This document shows, piece after piece, positions 1 to 9,043 of a DNA stretch of 64,000 nucleotides; the stretch's first letter is position 1; each line of letters begins with the position of its first letter. The position numbers were made by a program, and so were the translations under genes. The notes under the pieces are model-generated. The model saw nothing but the letters and a program-made list of their open reading frames with translations. It was not told where the DNA came from and made no database searches. The stretch comes from Arenibacter sp. F20364 (lineage in GTDB: Bacteria; Bacteroidota; Bacteroidia; Flavobacteriales; Flavobacteriaceae), in NCBI RefSeq assembly GCF_023015905.1, contig NZ_JALKBD010000015.1, positions 1 to 64,000 of the forward strand, read 5' to 3'.

Positions 1-443
1 AAGGCCCAGTGCTTCTCGAACTTGGCGCCCTGTTCTATCCATTTCTTCAATAGCTTCTTTTCATACGAATTCAGGGCCAATTGCGAATCCGGTGGGGGCA
101 TCAGTAGTTTTGGATCGTCCGAGATTACGTGCCGGTACAAAAGACTGTTGCCGGGCCGGGCCGCAACAACGGCATATTTCCCCGGATTCTCCGGCAGTTC
201 CGAAAGTGCCGCCTGCTCCAGATCCAGGCGAAGGCCGGCCTTCCTCTTGTTGGCATCAGGTCCATGGCAGGTATAGCAATTGTCCGATAGTATCGGCTTT
301 ATATGGAAATTATAGTCAACGACCTCGGGCAGCTTCTGGTTCACGTACCCGTCGTCCGAGGATTTGAAAAACCCCGACTTAAGGGCAAACAACAAGGCTA
401 CCAGACCCAATAAAATCAATACTATACTAACTTTTTGTTTCAT
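1..443 (-). CDS. PSD1-type planctomycete cytochrome c protein, 5' part only
   Basis: The first 147 residues of a gene that runs off the left edge. Residues about 5-22 are hydrophobic (a signal or anchor, with no lipobox cysteine). CYTCH at residues 56-60 is a c-type haem site, followed by a proline-rich MPPPDS segment and a WIEQGAKFEKHWA segment. This is the pattern of the planctomycete cytochrome C domain that precedes DUF1549/DUF1553 in PSD1 proteins, and it closely resembles the N-terminus of the complete paralogue at 4632-7856. It is the most downstream visible gene of the operon; 65 bases separate it from the preceding gene. Family function is unproven: an exported haem protein, probably redox active. 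The presence of DUF1549/DUF1553 domains is inferred from the paralogue because that part is outside the window. Confidence 0.85.
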   Translation of the reverse strand, partial: MKQKVSIVLILLGLVALLFALKSGFFKSSDDGYVNQKLPEVVDYNFHIKPILSDNCYTCHGPDANKRKAGLRLDLEQAALSELPENPGKYAVVAARPGNSLLYRHVISDDPKLLMPPPDSQLALNSYEKKLLKKWIEQGAKFEKHWA

Positions 444-508
444 TCGGGAATTCTATTTCAATATGGGTAATTTTAAATAATTAATATCTTTACCCTAATA
501 TTCCAATA

Positions 509-1903
509 TTACATCCCCATTATTATTTCGGGGCGATTTTCTTGAGCCCTAAAATTGGCTGCCTCATTCTCTGTAATGGTCGTACCCCAGACATACACCC
601 TTTTCAATCCTTTCATTTTAACAAAACTCTCAAAGCTCGATGAAGTAATTTTAGTCTGGTATAAATTGAGTCCCGTTAAACTTTGGTTAGCCGTTATTTC
701 ACTAATTCCGTTATCCGTTACCGGATTTTTTTCAATCTCCAGTTTCTGAAGGTTTACAAACTGACTTATAGTTTTTAAGTGCTTATCCTGTAAATGATTA
801 TCCTTCACGGAAAGCCATATTATATTGTCCTTTATAGAAAGTAACTTCTTCAGTTTTATATCCAACTCACTCTCATTCCCTGCCAAAATGGATTTTGAGG
901 GTAAAACAACGTCATACAATCCAGATTCGAATACCAATTCGCGTATTTTAAAACCTGCGTCCGTAATTTCCCCTAGAATTTCAGCTGTAGGTTGTGACAC
1001 CTTGGGCAAGGGTATTCCACTTTTACCAGTGGCGTCTTCCAAGCCCAACATTGTGGATGCTATACTCGTTATCTCATCCGGAGTTTCCAACTCCCCTATT
1101 TTTACTTTAAAATTGGCATTGCCCTTTTCTATCCAAAACGATAAAATTGATTTTTCCTCATCTGTAAGGGGTGTCTTTCCTTCTGGGGGCATGTAATCCT
1201 CATGGTGCGGATTCAACATAACACGTTTTATCATTTCTGAGTCGGCCACATTCCCAGCAATAAAAACATCGCCATTTTTTCCCCCTTTTTTTATGGCAAG
1301 GGTATCCTGAAATGAGAGTCCACCCTTTTTCTTACTGGAATTATGACAACTATTGCACTTTGTTTCAAGGATAGGGTTTACCAGATAATCATAGACAGCG
1401 GCTTCCTCCAATTTTGCAATTGGGGGCAGCACCACTTTTTCCGTTCTTCCAAAAGGAGCATATTTCACCAAATAATCGCTTCCATGGGTCAAATTACCCC
1501 CATAATGACCGGTAACACCAACCAAAACGACCACCAAGGTTAGCGTGGCCATATTAGGTTTTAGACCGCTTAATTTTGGTATACTTAGTTTTCCCGAACG
1601 CAAAGACCATGCAAAAAATGTTACCAGGGTCGTCGCTATTCCAAACCAGAAATGGGTATCCAACATCCCCTTCTCATAGTCGCCGCTAAGGGAAAGCATA
1701 TATCCCAGAACACTGGCCACCAAAGCACTTATTGCCCCACCAAACAAGGCCAAACTAATGGCCGTGGACAAGGCCGGGTTTATATGCCTGCGCCCATAGA
1801 TTTCCAAAAGAAAGGCAAATATCAAAAACCCAATGGGCAAGTGCACCACAAGAGGGTGAAATCGACCTAAAAACAAAATAAAATCCGGCACAGTACTTTC
1901 CAT
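509..1903 (-). CDS. DUF2231 membrane protein fused to cytochrome c and LRR domains
   Basis: 464 residues. The first 140 residues hold about four membrane segments, starting with the FHPLVVHLPIGF signature of DUF2231-type proteins. CNSCH at residues 183-187, followed by an MPPEGKTPLTDEE segment, is a planctomycete-type cytochrome c domain. The last 100 residues contain leucine-rich repeats with conserved asparagines (for example LKNLQKLEIEKN-like and LTGLNLYQTKIT). The likely topology is a membrane-anchored haem protein with its soluble part in the periplasm. It lies 39 bases after the NHL gene and before the truncated PSD1 gene, so it is probably co-transcribed. It could pass electrons from the exported cytochromes to the membrane, which is an inference. 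No experimentally characterised homologue is known to me. Confidence 0.85.
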   Translation of the reverse strand: MESTVPDFILFLGRFHPLVVHLPIGFLIFAFLLEIYGRRHINPALSTAISLALFGGAISALVASVLGYMLSLSGDYEKGMLDTHFWFGIATTLVTFFAWSLRSGKLSIPKLSGLKPNMATLTLVVVLVGVTGHYGGNLTHGSDYLVKYAPFGRTEKVVLPPIAKLEEAAVYDYLVNPILETKCNSCHNSSKKKGGLSFQDTLAIKKGGKNGDVFIAGNVADSEMIKRVMLNPHHEDYMPPEGKTPLTDEEKSILSFWIEKGNANFKVKIGELETPDEITSIASTMLGLEDATGKSGIPLPKVSQPTAEILGEITDAGFKIRELVFESGLYDVVLPSKSILAGNESELDIKLKKLLSIKDNIIWLSVKDNHLQDKHLKTISQFVNLQKLEIEKNPVTDNGISEITANQSLTGLNLYQTKITSSSFESFVKMKGLKRVYVWGTTITENEAANFRAQENRPEIIMGM

Positions 1904-1942
1904 GGTTAACTTTTAATTCTCTTGTATTCTAGTAATATCTTT

Positions 1943-3052
1943 TTATACCCTCTCCAATTTTATTGGCGCCGTATTATAGGCGTTCCACTGACATACATAT
2001 AAATTTTTGTCCGGATCCACAAAAACATCGTGCCCATGGTTAAAAATCGGCACCTTGGAATTATGCATGGTTTGGAGTTCCCCATCAATATAATTGGGAG
2101 CCTCGCCCCCAGGATTGGAAACGACCTTGTTTTTACCGTCCAATATGGTTACAAAACCTGTATCCCTGACCCATTTTTTACCATCCCTAGTTTCCGACCA
2201 GCACACTCCGGAATAGATATTTTCCTCATCCAAAACAGCCCTGCAAACAAAGGCACCGGGCAAGTTCAATGTTTTGATATATTTTCCGTCCAGCGTGAAA
2301 AATTTAAAGGCGTTTTCTGTTCTTGAAGTTACTACTAATACCGGATTATTACTATCGCGATAATCAACAGCTACCCCGTGGGCATTTACTAAATTATAGT
2401 TTTTATCGTCATTATTTTTTCCTCCCCATTTTCGAATAAATTCGCCCTTGTCATTGAATTGAAGGATATAATCCGATCCGTAGCCATCGGCCACATATAT
2501 ATCCCCATTTGGTCCTATGGCCGTTTCCGTAGGCATATAGGCTTCCTCCTGTTTATATACCCCAATGGTATGCGGATGCGGCAAGGGAAAAATTAAGCGC
2601 CCATCAATAGTAGTTTTAAATACCTGACCGGCCTGTGCATGGTATTTTCCAGATTTATCCACAAAATATCCACAATCCACAATATAAAGCACATCCTCCC
2701 CTCCTTCGTTGTGCAGAGTTAAACCATGTCCTCCAGGGTAACCAGTACCCCAATAGTCCAGTAATTTACCTGATTTGTCAAATACCAAAATATTATTGTC
2801 CGTATGATCCCCGATCATTAATAACCTTCCTTTGCTATCCATTTGCATTTCATGACAATTAAGGATAGGATTATGTGCGGTGGAAATTTTTGCCCAGTCT
2901 TTGTGAACCTTATATTTAAAATCTCCATGACCAACAATATTGTCCTCTTGATTTTCTTTTTTCATAATATGAAAACCAAAGGACGGGGTCGCTGCCAGTG
3001 CCGTTCCCAACATCGCGGTACGGCCTATAAATTTTCTTCTCGAATTGTTCAT
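1943..3052 (-). CDS. Tat-exported NHL-repeat six-bladed beta-propeller protein
   Basis: 369 residues. The N-terminus NNSRRKFIGRTAMLG is a twin-arginine signal, so the protein is exported folded. The body has repeated blade motifs of the NHL type: GPNGDIYVADGYGSDYILQFN, DSKGRLLMIGDHTDNNILVFD and a final DPDKNLYVCQWN. Such propellers resemble the catalytic core of peptidyl-alpha-hydroxyglycine lyase and are common in Bacteroidota and Planctomycetota as secreted proteins of unknown substrate. It starts 32 bases after the DUF1501 gene in the same direction. Whether it is an enzyme or a binding protein cannot be decided here. The Tat signal is shared with the DUF1501 protein next door, which suggests both act folded in the same compartment. 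Confidence 0.85.
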   Translation of the reverse strand: MNNSRRKFIGRTAMLGTALAATPSFGFHIMKKENQEDNIVGHGDFKYKVHKDWAKISTAHNPILNCHEMQMDSKGRLLMIGDHTDNNILVFDKSGKLLDYWGTGYPGGHGLTLHNEGGEDVLYIVDCGYFVDKSGKYHAQAGQVFKTTIDGRLIFPLPHPHTIGVYKQEEAYMPTETAIGPNGDIYVADGYGSDYILQFNDKGEFIRKWGGKNNDDKNYNLVNAHGVAVDYRDSNNPVLVVTSRTENAFKFFTLDGKYIKTLNLPGAFVCRAVLDEENIYSGVCWSETRDGKKWVRDTGFVTILDGKNKVVSNPGGEAPNYIDGELQTMHNSKVPIFNHGHDVFVDPDKNLYVCQWNAYNTAPIKLERV

Positions 3053-3084
3053 TTAATTTTTAATTTAGGTCGATATGTTTTGAA

Positions 3085-4596
3085 TTAGGTAAGAATATCT
3101 TTCACCACATCTCCATGTACATCAGTAAGTCTAAACCTACGTCCTTGATGTTTATAGGTCAATCTTTCGTGATCTATTCCAAAAAGGTGCAGTAAGGTGG
3201 CCTGAAAATCATGGGTATGTACAGGATCCTTAATAATATTATACCCAAAATCATCTGTTTCACCATAGGTAAATCCCGGTTTCACCCCTGCCCCCGCCAT
3301 AAACATGGTAAAAGCTTTAGGGTGATGGTCCCTTCCGTAGTTGGTATCTGTCAACTGACCTTGGGAGTAGACCGTACGGCCAAACTCACCGCCCCATACC
3401 ACCAAGGTATCTTCCAGCATGCCCCGCTGTTTTAAATCTTTGATCAAAGCTGCCGTTCCCTGATCGGTATTCTTGCTCTGGTGTTTTACACCCCCGGGAC
3501 AATTGCCATGCTGATCCCATCCCTGATGATACAATTGCACAAATTTTACGTCCTTTTCCAATAATTTACGGGCCATTAGACAGTTTGCCGCGTAAGTTCC
3601 AGGATTTCGACTATCGGGTCCGTACATGTCAAAAATATGATCCGGTTCGTCCGATACATCCGTTACCTCGGGTACGGAAGTCTGCATTCTATATGCCATT
3701 TCATATTGCGCTATCCGCGCATTAATTTCCGGATCGCCGTAGGCATCATATGCTATCCCATTCAACTTGTTCAAATAATTCAACATTTCCCTACGGTCCT
3801 TTCCGTCGTAATTCTCCGGATCTCCCAAATATAGCACAGGGTCTTTTCCGGATCGGAACTGTACCCCCTGATGTTCTGTTGGTAAAAAGCCATTGCCCCA
3901 CAAACGGGAATATAAAGGCTGCCCTGAACCATTTTTGGATACCAGGGAAATAAAAGTTGGCAAATTGTCATTGTCGGATCCTAAACCGTAGCTGATCCAG
4001 GAACCTATGGAAGGCCTTCCCGGTTGTTGACTGCCCGTTTGAAAAAAGGTTATGGCCGGATCGTGGTTAATGGCATCGGTATGCATGCCCTTAATAAAAC
4101 AAAGGTCATCCACAACCTCGGACAGGTAAGGCATAGCATCACTTACCCAGGCCCTAGACTCGCCATACTGCTTAAAGTTCAGAGTGGATGCAGCAATGGG
4201 GAAAGCCGTTTGATCGGCGCTCATCCCGGTAAGGCGTTGCCCGGCCCTTATAGAATCCGGTAAATCTTGGCCAAACATATCCTTGAGCTTTGGCTTATAA
4301 TCGAACAGATCCAACTGTGATGGCCCACCGCTTTGAAACAGGTAAACTATACGTTTGGCCTTGGGCAAATGATGGGGTAACCCCAGTTTGTTTTTAGCAA
4401 AGGCATTCAAAGATCCATTTGCATCAGCCATGGGGTTCACAGCACTCCATAGCTTTTCCGACTGCAATAGGGAACCAAGTGCTATAGCTCCTATCCCAAG
4501 TGAGGTCTTTTTAAAGAACTCTCTTCTGTCCAATTGTTTTTCGATGCTCTGAAGATCCCTATTGTTCGATCTTAATTTATCATGATGATCACACAT
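3085..4596 (-). CDS. DUF1501 family Tat-exported protein
   Basis: 503 residues. A twin-arginine signal (DRREFFKKTSLGIGAIALG) begins near residue 24. The remainder matches the DUF1501 family, related to the alkaline phosphatase/sulfatase fold: FQSGGPSQLDLFDYKPKL near the N-terminus, HQGWDQHGNCPGG, VVWGGEFGRT and GRDHHPKAFTMFMAGAGVKPG towards the C-terminus. The Asp and His residues in these blocks are the likely metal ligands. DUF1501 genes are habitually found directly next to PSD1 (DUF1549/DUF1553) genes, as here (35 bases downstream of one). The reaction is unknown. The pairing suggests a hydrolytic or transfer step on the same extracellular substrate that the cytochromes act on, but this is inference. 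Confidence 0.9.
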   Translation of the reverse strand: MCDHHDKLRSNNRDLQSIEKQLDRREFFKKTSLGIGAIALGSLLQSEKLWSAVNPMADANGSLNAFAKNKLGLPHHLPKAKRIVYLFQSGGPSQLDLFDYKPKLKDMFGQDLPDSIRAGQRLTGMSADQTAFPIAASTLNFKQYGESRAWVSDAMPYLSEVVDDLCFIKGMHTDAINHDPAITFFQTGSQQPGRPSIGSWISYGLGSDNDNLPTFISLVSKNGSGQPLYSRLWGNGFLPTEHQGVQFRSGKDPVLYLGDPENYDGKDRREMLNYLNKLNGIAYDAYGDPEINARIAQYEMAYRMQTSVPEVTDVSDEPDHIFDMYGPDSRNPGTYAANCLMARKLLEKDVKFVQLYHQGWDQHGNCPGGVKHQSKNTDQGTAALIKDLKQRGMLEDTLVVWGGEFGRTVYSQGQLTDTNYGRDHHPKAFTMFMAGAGVKPGFTYGETDDFGYNIIKDPVHTHDFQATLLHLFGIDHERLTYKHQGRRFRLTDVHGDVVKDILT

Positions 4597-4631
4597 ATCC
4601 TCTTGTTTAACGCTACTTTTCTTTTAACTTA

Positions 4632-7600
4632 TTACCTTTTAGTGATATAGGCATCCGCATTCATAATGGCATTGGCCACAACGGCATTAGCGGCCACCAA
4701 TGCCCTATCATCCCCATTTTCCAATTTGAACTCACCAGTATTTAGCCAACCTTTAGTCCTTTCCAAGTTGGCAGTAAATTTTTTATATTCATTCTCCTGA
4801 AGTTCAAGCAACAATTGCAGCTCATTTTCCATGATTTTCCTCCCCGTAAGCTGCCTAAACACATTGGAAATACCCAATTTTAAATCTCCCGAATCGCTCA
4901 TACGCTTACCTAAAACTCTCGCTGCCTCAATATAAGTGGGATCGTTGAGCAATACCAAAGCCTGTAGCGGAGTATTGGTTTCCTGTCGCTGAATAGTACA
5001 AACATCCCGTGCAGGGGCATCAAAAGTAGCCAAGGTAGGATGGGGTACGGATCGTTTCCAGATGGTGTACATACTTCTTCTGTACAACTTATCTCCGGTA
5101 TCCTGCCTATAGGTTGCATTGTTCACCCTCCACAGCCCTTCAGGCTGATAAGGACTTACACTTTTCCCGCCAATGGATTTGTTTAGCAATCCAGAACTGG
5201 CCAAGGCATTATCACGCAACATCTCCCCAGACAATCTTTTGGAAGGGCCTCTTGCCAACAGTCGGTTTTCAATGTCCATTTCCATCAAATCCTCACTTAC
5301 CATTGAAGATTGCTGATAGGTATGGGACATCACGATCAATTTTTGAAATGCCTTAACATCCCATCCCGAATCCCTAAATTCCAAGGCCAACCAGTCGAGC
5401 AATTTTGGGTGGGAGGGCATTTCCCCTTGATTCCCAAAATCCTCAGATGTCTTAACCAGACCATACCCAAAGTAGTGCTGCCAAAATCTGTTGACCGCCA
5501 CTCTAGCAGTCAAAGGATGGTCCTTATGAAACAGCCATTTGGCAAACCCCAATCGGTTCTTTGGATATTCTTCTGGCATGGCCAATATAGCTTCAGGGGT
5601 ATTGGGAAACACTTCTTCACCCCTTGCATTATATACTCCACGATCCAATATGTATGACGGTACCGGCTCCGGAGTCTCCTCCATGACCATAACCTCTTTT
5701 ACCTTTTCCACACTATCCACATAAGCTTTGCGCAATTCTGCCAATTTGCCCTCTTGTAATTTGGCAGCTTGTGAAACCGTCTTCAAATAATGTTCCTGTA
5801 ATAATTTTTTATCTCCGGCCCCAAGATTAACGACCTCTTTTTTTACCAGTTCATTTAGTTGAAGATCATTTGCGAGTTGCATGATCTCTAAAGCCGACAG
5901 ATCCCTTTCATAAACCCGTATCTCATCTACAACAGCCCCCTTAATTCCTTTTCCCCTTAACCTAGCGCCCAATTGCAGTCCTGGTTCATTATTATTCCTA
6001 AAAAGAATGTCCTTGTATAGGTTATCAGTTTTCATAAAGGTCTCCATTTCCCTACCATTTACAAATAGCCTATACCCTTCAGCTTTACTGGAACCATCAT
6101 AGGTTACGGCAAAATGTACCCATTGATCCCTTGGAAAGGCATTTTTGGCAATCTCAACAATAGCATTGTTGGGCGCCGTATGCGCCATCATCAGTTCCAA
6201 TTTATTGTCAACGATCTTAAGATGATAGCCACGCCAATTGTACAAAATGGCCCCGTCTCCCTTATGGAAAATATTACCATTTTCGATATTGGAGGGAATG
6301 TTGGCCCATAAACCTATGCTAAAGGCATCGTTTCTTCCAAATACACCTGTTTTTCTTAAATCCAACCAAGTATCCCCATCGAACAAAACCCCTTTACCCT
6401 TTTTTCCTTCCGAAAGGTTTATTTTTTGCCCTTCAGTACCTTCCCGCTTCATGGTTCCCTTTTGATTTGGATCGATGGCATTTCCTAAACTTTGGTTATT
6501 TAGATCAAAATAAGCCGTTAAACCTTTGGAAGGAACTTTCATTCCAAGGGCCGTATATTGCTTTTCGGTTAGCCACTTATCAAAATTCGAGGCAATTTCC
6601 TTTTGCTCCACTTTCTTAATCTCCCCTTCAGTCTCTTGAATTAACTTCCCCATATAGGACAGCACTTTTTCTTCCTCTTCCGTAGTCAACATTAATGTGG
6701 GCACCGGGGTGGCATCATTCCACGAAATCTGTCCAGACTCGTTCACATTGTTGAAAAAACTGGTAAGCTCGTAAAAGTTCTTATGCGAAATGGGATCGTA
6801 TTTATGATCATGACATCTGGCGCAGGCCACGGTTAACCCCATAAATGCCTGTCCGGAAGTACTTGCGCGGTCCACTGCGTATTCCACCAAAAACTCTTCA
6901 CTTACAATACCACCCTCCATATTTTGTGGATGAACCCGGTTGAAGGCGGTGGCCAAAATGGATTCGCGACTGGGATTTTCAATAAGGTCTCCTGCCAATT
7001 GCCAAGTTATAAACTGTTCATAGGACATATTTTTGTTAAAGGCATCTATTACCCAATCCCTCCACGGCGACATATCCCGATACCGATCTACACTATAACC
7101 ATGGGTATCTGCAAAACGGGCCAAGTCCATCCAGTCCAATGCCATTTGTTCTCCGTAGTGCGGGGAGGACAATAATTTGTCCACTTCCTTTTCGTAAGCT
7201 TCGGGCGAAGTATCCTTCATAAAAGAATCCATATCCTCCAAAGTTGGAGGCAGTCCCGTAAGATCCAGATAGAGTCTTCTCAATAACAATTCCTTGTCCG
7301 CTTTAGGGGAAAATTCCAGGGCCTCCTGCTCCAAGCGGGCCAGTACGAAATTATCGATAGGATTTTGTACCAAACCTTCCTTATCCTGGGCTTTTGGTTC
7401 ATCGTATTCCTTTGGCTTAATAAATGCCCAATGATCCTTATATTCGGCTCCCTGTTCAATCCATTTTATCAAAACCGCCTTCTCATGGTCGGATAGGGAT
7501 AGATGGGAATCCGGTTCCGGCATCACATAGTTGGGGTCTTCCGAGATAATTCTATGGAACACTTCACTTTTGTTTAGATTCCCTGGCTTTAACGCAAACT

Positions 7601-7856
7601 TTCCAGGAGATTCCACCAATTCCTTATAAGCCGCTTCCGGAGTATGCAATTGAAGGTCAGCCTTTATTTTAGCCTTATCGGGGCCATGGCAAATAAAACA
7701 TTTATCCGAGAGAATAGGCTTTACGTGGATATTGAAATCCACCTGCCTTGGTAGTTTTTCATATTCCAACGATACCAATTCCGGTATATCCGGACCTCCA
7801 CAGGAAAAAAATAAAAATAACCATATATAAACCAAAAGATTCCTAATAATTGTCAT
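4632..7856 (-). CDS. PSD1 lipoprotein: cytochrome c, DUF1549, LamG and DUF1553 domains
   Basis: 1074 residues from the ATG at 7856; the frame continues two codons to a TTG, which is rejected. The N-terminus ends in LFFSC, a lipobox with Cys19. CFICH at 53-57 is a haem site of the planctomycete cytochrome C domain, and CARCH near residue 345, inside the DUF1549 domain (about 165-375), is a second. A concanavalin-like LamG segment (about 470-655: DAFSIGLWANIP, WVHFAVTYDG, VDEIRVYERDLS) is followed by DUF1553 (about 770-1040: LTARVAVNRFWQHYFG, RLSGEMLRDNALASSGLL, TNTPLQALVLLNDPTY). The LamG suggests carbohydrate binding. It is the first gene of the operon and is divergent from an AraC regulator. 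The function of the family is undetermined. Confidence 0.92.
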   Translation of the reverse strand: MTIIRNLLVYIWLFLFFSCGGPDIPELVSLEYEKLPRQVDFNIHVKPILSDKCFICHGPDKAKIKADLQLHTPEAAYKELVESPGKFALKPGNLNKSEVFHRIISEDPNYVMPEPDSHLSLSDHEKAVLIKWIEQGAEYKDHWAFIKPKEYDEPKAQDKEGLVQNPIDNFVLARLEQEALEFSPKADKELLLRRLYLDLTGLPPTLEDMDSFMKDTSPEAYEKEVDKLLSSPHYGEQMALDWMDLARFADTHGYSVDRYRDMSPWRDWVIDAFNKNMSYEQFITWQLAGDLIENPSRESILATAFNRVHPQNMEGGIVSEEFLVEYAVDRASTSGQAFMGLTVACARCHDHKYDPISHKNFYELTSFFNNVNESGQISWNDATPVPTLMLTTEEEEKVLSYMGKLIQETEGEIKKVEQKEIASNFDKWLTEKQYTALGMKVPSKGLTAYFDLNNQSLGNAIDPNQKGTMKREGTEGQKINLSEGKKGKGVLFDGDTWLDLRKTGVFGRNDAFSIGLWANIPSNIENGNIFHKGDGAILYNWRGYHLKIVDNKLELMMAHTAPNNAIVEIAKNAFPRDQWVHFAVTYDGSSKAEGYRLFVNGREMETFMKTDNLYKDILFRNNNEPGLQLGARLRGKGIKGAVVDEIRVYERDLSALEIMQLANDLQLNELVKKEVVNLGAGDKKLLQEHYLKTVSQAAKLQEGKLAELRKAYVDSVEKVKEVMVMEETPEPVPSYILDRGVYNARGEEVFPNTPEAILAMPEEYPKNRLGFAKWLFHKDHPLTARVAVNRFWQHYFGYGLVKTSEDFGNQGEMPSHPKLLDWLALEFRDSGWDVKAFQKLIVMSHTYQQSSMVSEDLMEMDIENRLLARGPSKRLSGEMLRDNALASSGLLNKSIGGKSVSPYQPEGLWRVNNATYRQDTGDKLYRRSMYTIWKRSVPHPTLATFDAPARDVCTIQRQETNTPLQALVLLNDPTYIEAARVLGKRMSDSGDLKLGISNVFRQLTGRKIMENELQLLLELQENEYKKFTANLERTKGWLNTGEFKLENGDDRALVAANAVVANAIMNADAYITKR

Positions 7857-7883
7857 ACCCAACCAATCAATTTGCTATTTTTT

Positions 7884-7891
7884 CAAAGATA
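7884..7891 (-). promoter_or_regulatory. Candidate -7 box of the PSD1 operon
   Basis: Read on the minus strand this is TATCTTTG, an exact match to the Bacteroidota -7 consensus TAnnTTTG. It ends 27 bases before the ATG at 7856. A TTTG at 7921-7918 is a possible -33 element, although the spacing of 26 is longer than usual. The 213-base gap to the divergent AraC gene is AT-rich and would hold any operator. Confidence 0.45.
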
Positions 7892-8069
7892 AAATTTAAG
7901 GATTCATAATATACACTCAAATCAGTTTAAGTATTGCACATTTCCGACATTAACACTTGCCCAATTCCTAATTCCATCTATATTTTTTATTAAATTAGTA
8001 TATAATTATCTATATATTGGATGGTGATCCACAAATTTCTTTTACTCCAAATCCGACAAAATCCCGCTT

Positions 8070-8939
8070 ATGTCTAAAATACTTCAATCTTTAAAGTTAT
8101 CCTTATTGAACACGGGTTACGCAAAATTGGATCCCCTATGGGACTATGATGACGTTATTAGCCCTTTTATTCGCCTCTATTACATCACCAAAGGGAGCGC
8201 AATGGTCTATCACAGCAATGAGGCCATTGAATTGAAGCCCGGACATATTTACCTCATCCCCAGTTACACCTTCGGCAGGTATAAATGCGATGAATATCAC
8301 GAACAATATTACATTAGTTGTTTGGAGGAGATAAAAAATGGTTATTCCATATTTAATTTTAGCAGCTTTATTTATGAGTCAAAAGCAAACCCTATGGACT
8401 TGTATTATTTTAAGCGCATATTGGAATTAAATCCAAATAGGCAGCTGGAAAACAATAACCCAAAAGTTTATGACAACCGACCTACACTGATGGAATTTGA
8501 AAAGAGAAACGAAGAATTAAGTCTTTCGGCATACATGGAAACCCATGCCATTTTGGAAATAATCCTATCCAGGTTTATCGGGGCCGCCAACTCCCAATCC
8601 CCAAAAAGCAGTGTAAAAAAGGAATTTGGCATGGTCCTAAACTATATCCATGAAAATCTCCATGAGAATTTAACAGTGAAACAGTTGGCCGACTTTTGTC
8701 ACTTAAACACCGACTATTTTTCCAGGGTCTTCAGTCAAAATTTTGGTATGCGGCCCAACAAATACATTCAATCCAAACGAATCGAAAGAGCGCAATTACT
8801 ATTGCTTTCCACAAGCAATTCCCTAAAGCAAATTGCGGAAAAAGTGGGGCTTGAAAACCCGTCCTATTTCACTAGAATATTTAAAAACCATACAGGAAAA
8901 ACCCCAGGAGTTTTTAGAGAAGAGCGTTTGCAAAAATAA
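8070..8939 (+). CDS. AraC-family transcriptional regulator
   Basis: 289 residues. Residues about 25-100 form a cupin-like sensor (YYITKGSAMVYHSNEAIELKPGHIYLIPS pattern). The last 100 residues hold the two helix-turn-helix motifs of the AraC family, with LTVKQLADFCHLNTDYFSRVF in the first and SLKQIAEKVGLENPSYFTRIFKNHTGKTP in the second. It is divergent from the five-gene PSD1 operon and shares its 213-base upstream region, so it is the obvious candidate regulator of that operon. Its N-terminal type usually senses a small sugar-like ligand, but the ligand here is unknown. No recognisable terminator follows in the 104 bases before the convergent YceI gene. Confidence 0.92.
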   Translation: MSKILQSLKLSLLNTGYAKLDPLWDYDDVISPFIRLYYITKGSAMVYHSNEAIELKPGHIYLIPSYTFGRYKCDEYHEQYYISCLEEIKNGYSIFNFSSFIYESKANPMDLYYFKRILELNPNRQLENNNPKVYDNRPTLMEFEKRNEELSLSAYMETHAILEIILSRFIGAANSQSPKSSVKKEFGMVLNYIHENLHENLTVKQLADFCHLNTDYFSRVFSQNFGMRPNKYIQSKRIERAQLLLLSTSNSLKQIAEKVGLENPSYFTRIFKNHTGKTPGVFREERLQK

Positions 8940-9043
8940 CGGTGTAAATAAATACGAAAACCCAAGAATCTAAATTGGCCCTAAAGACGACCGATAAAAA
9001 ATTCTATTTAAAAGTGTTGGAACAGACCCATAAAAAATAGACC

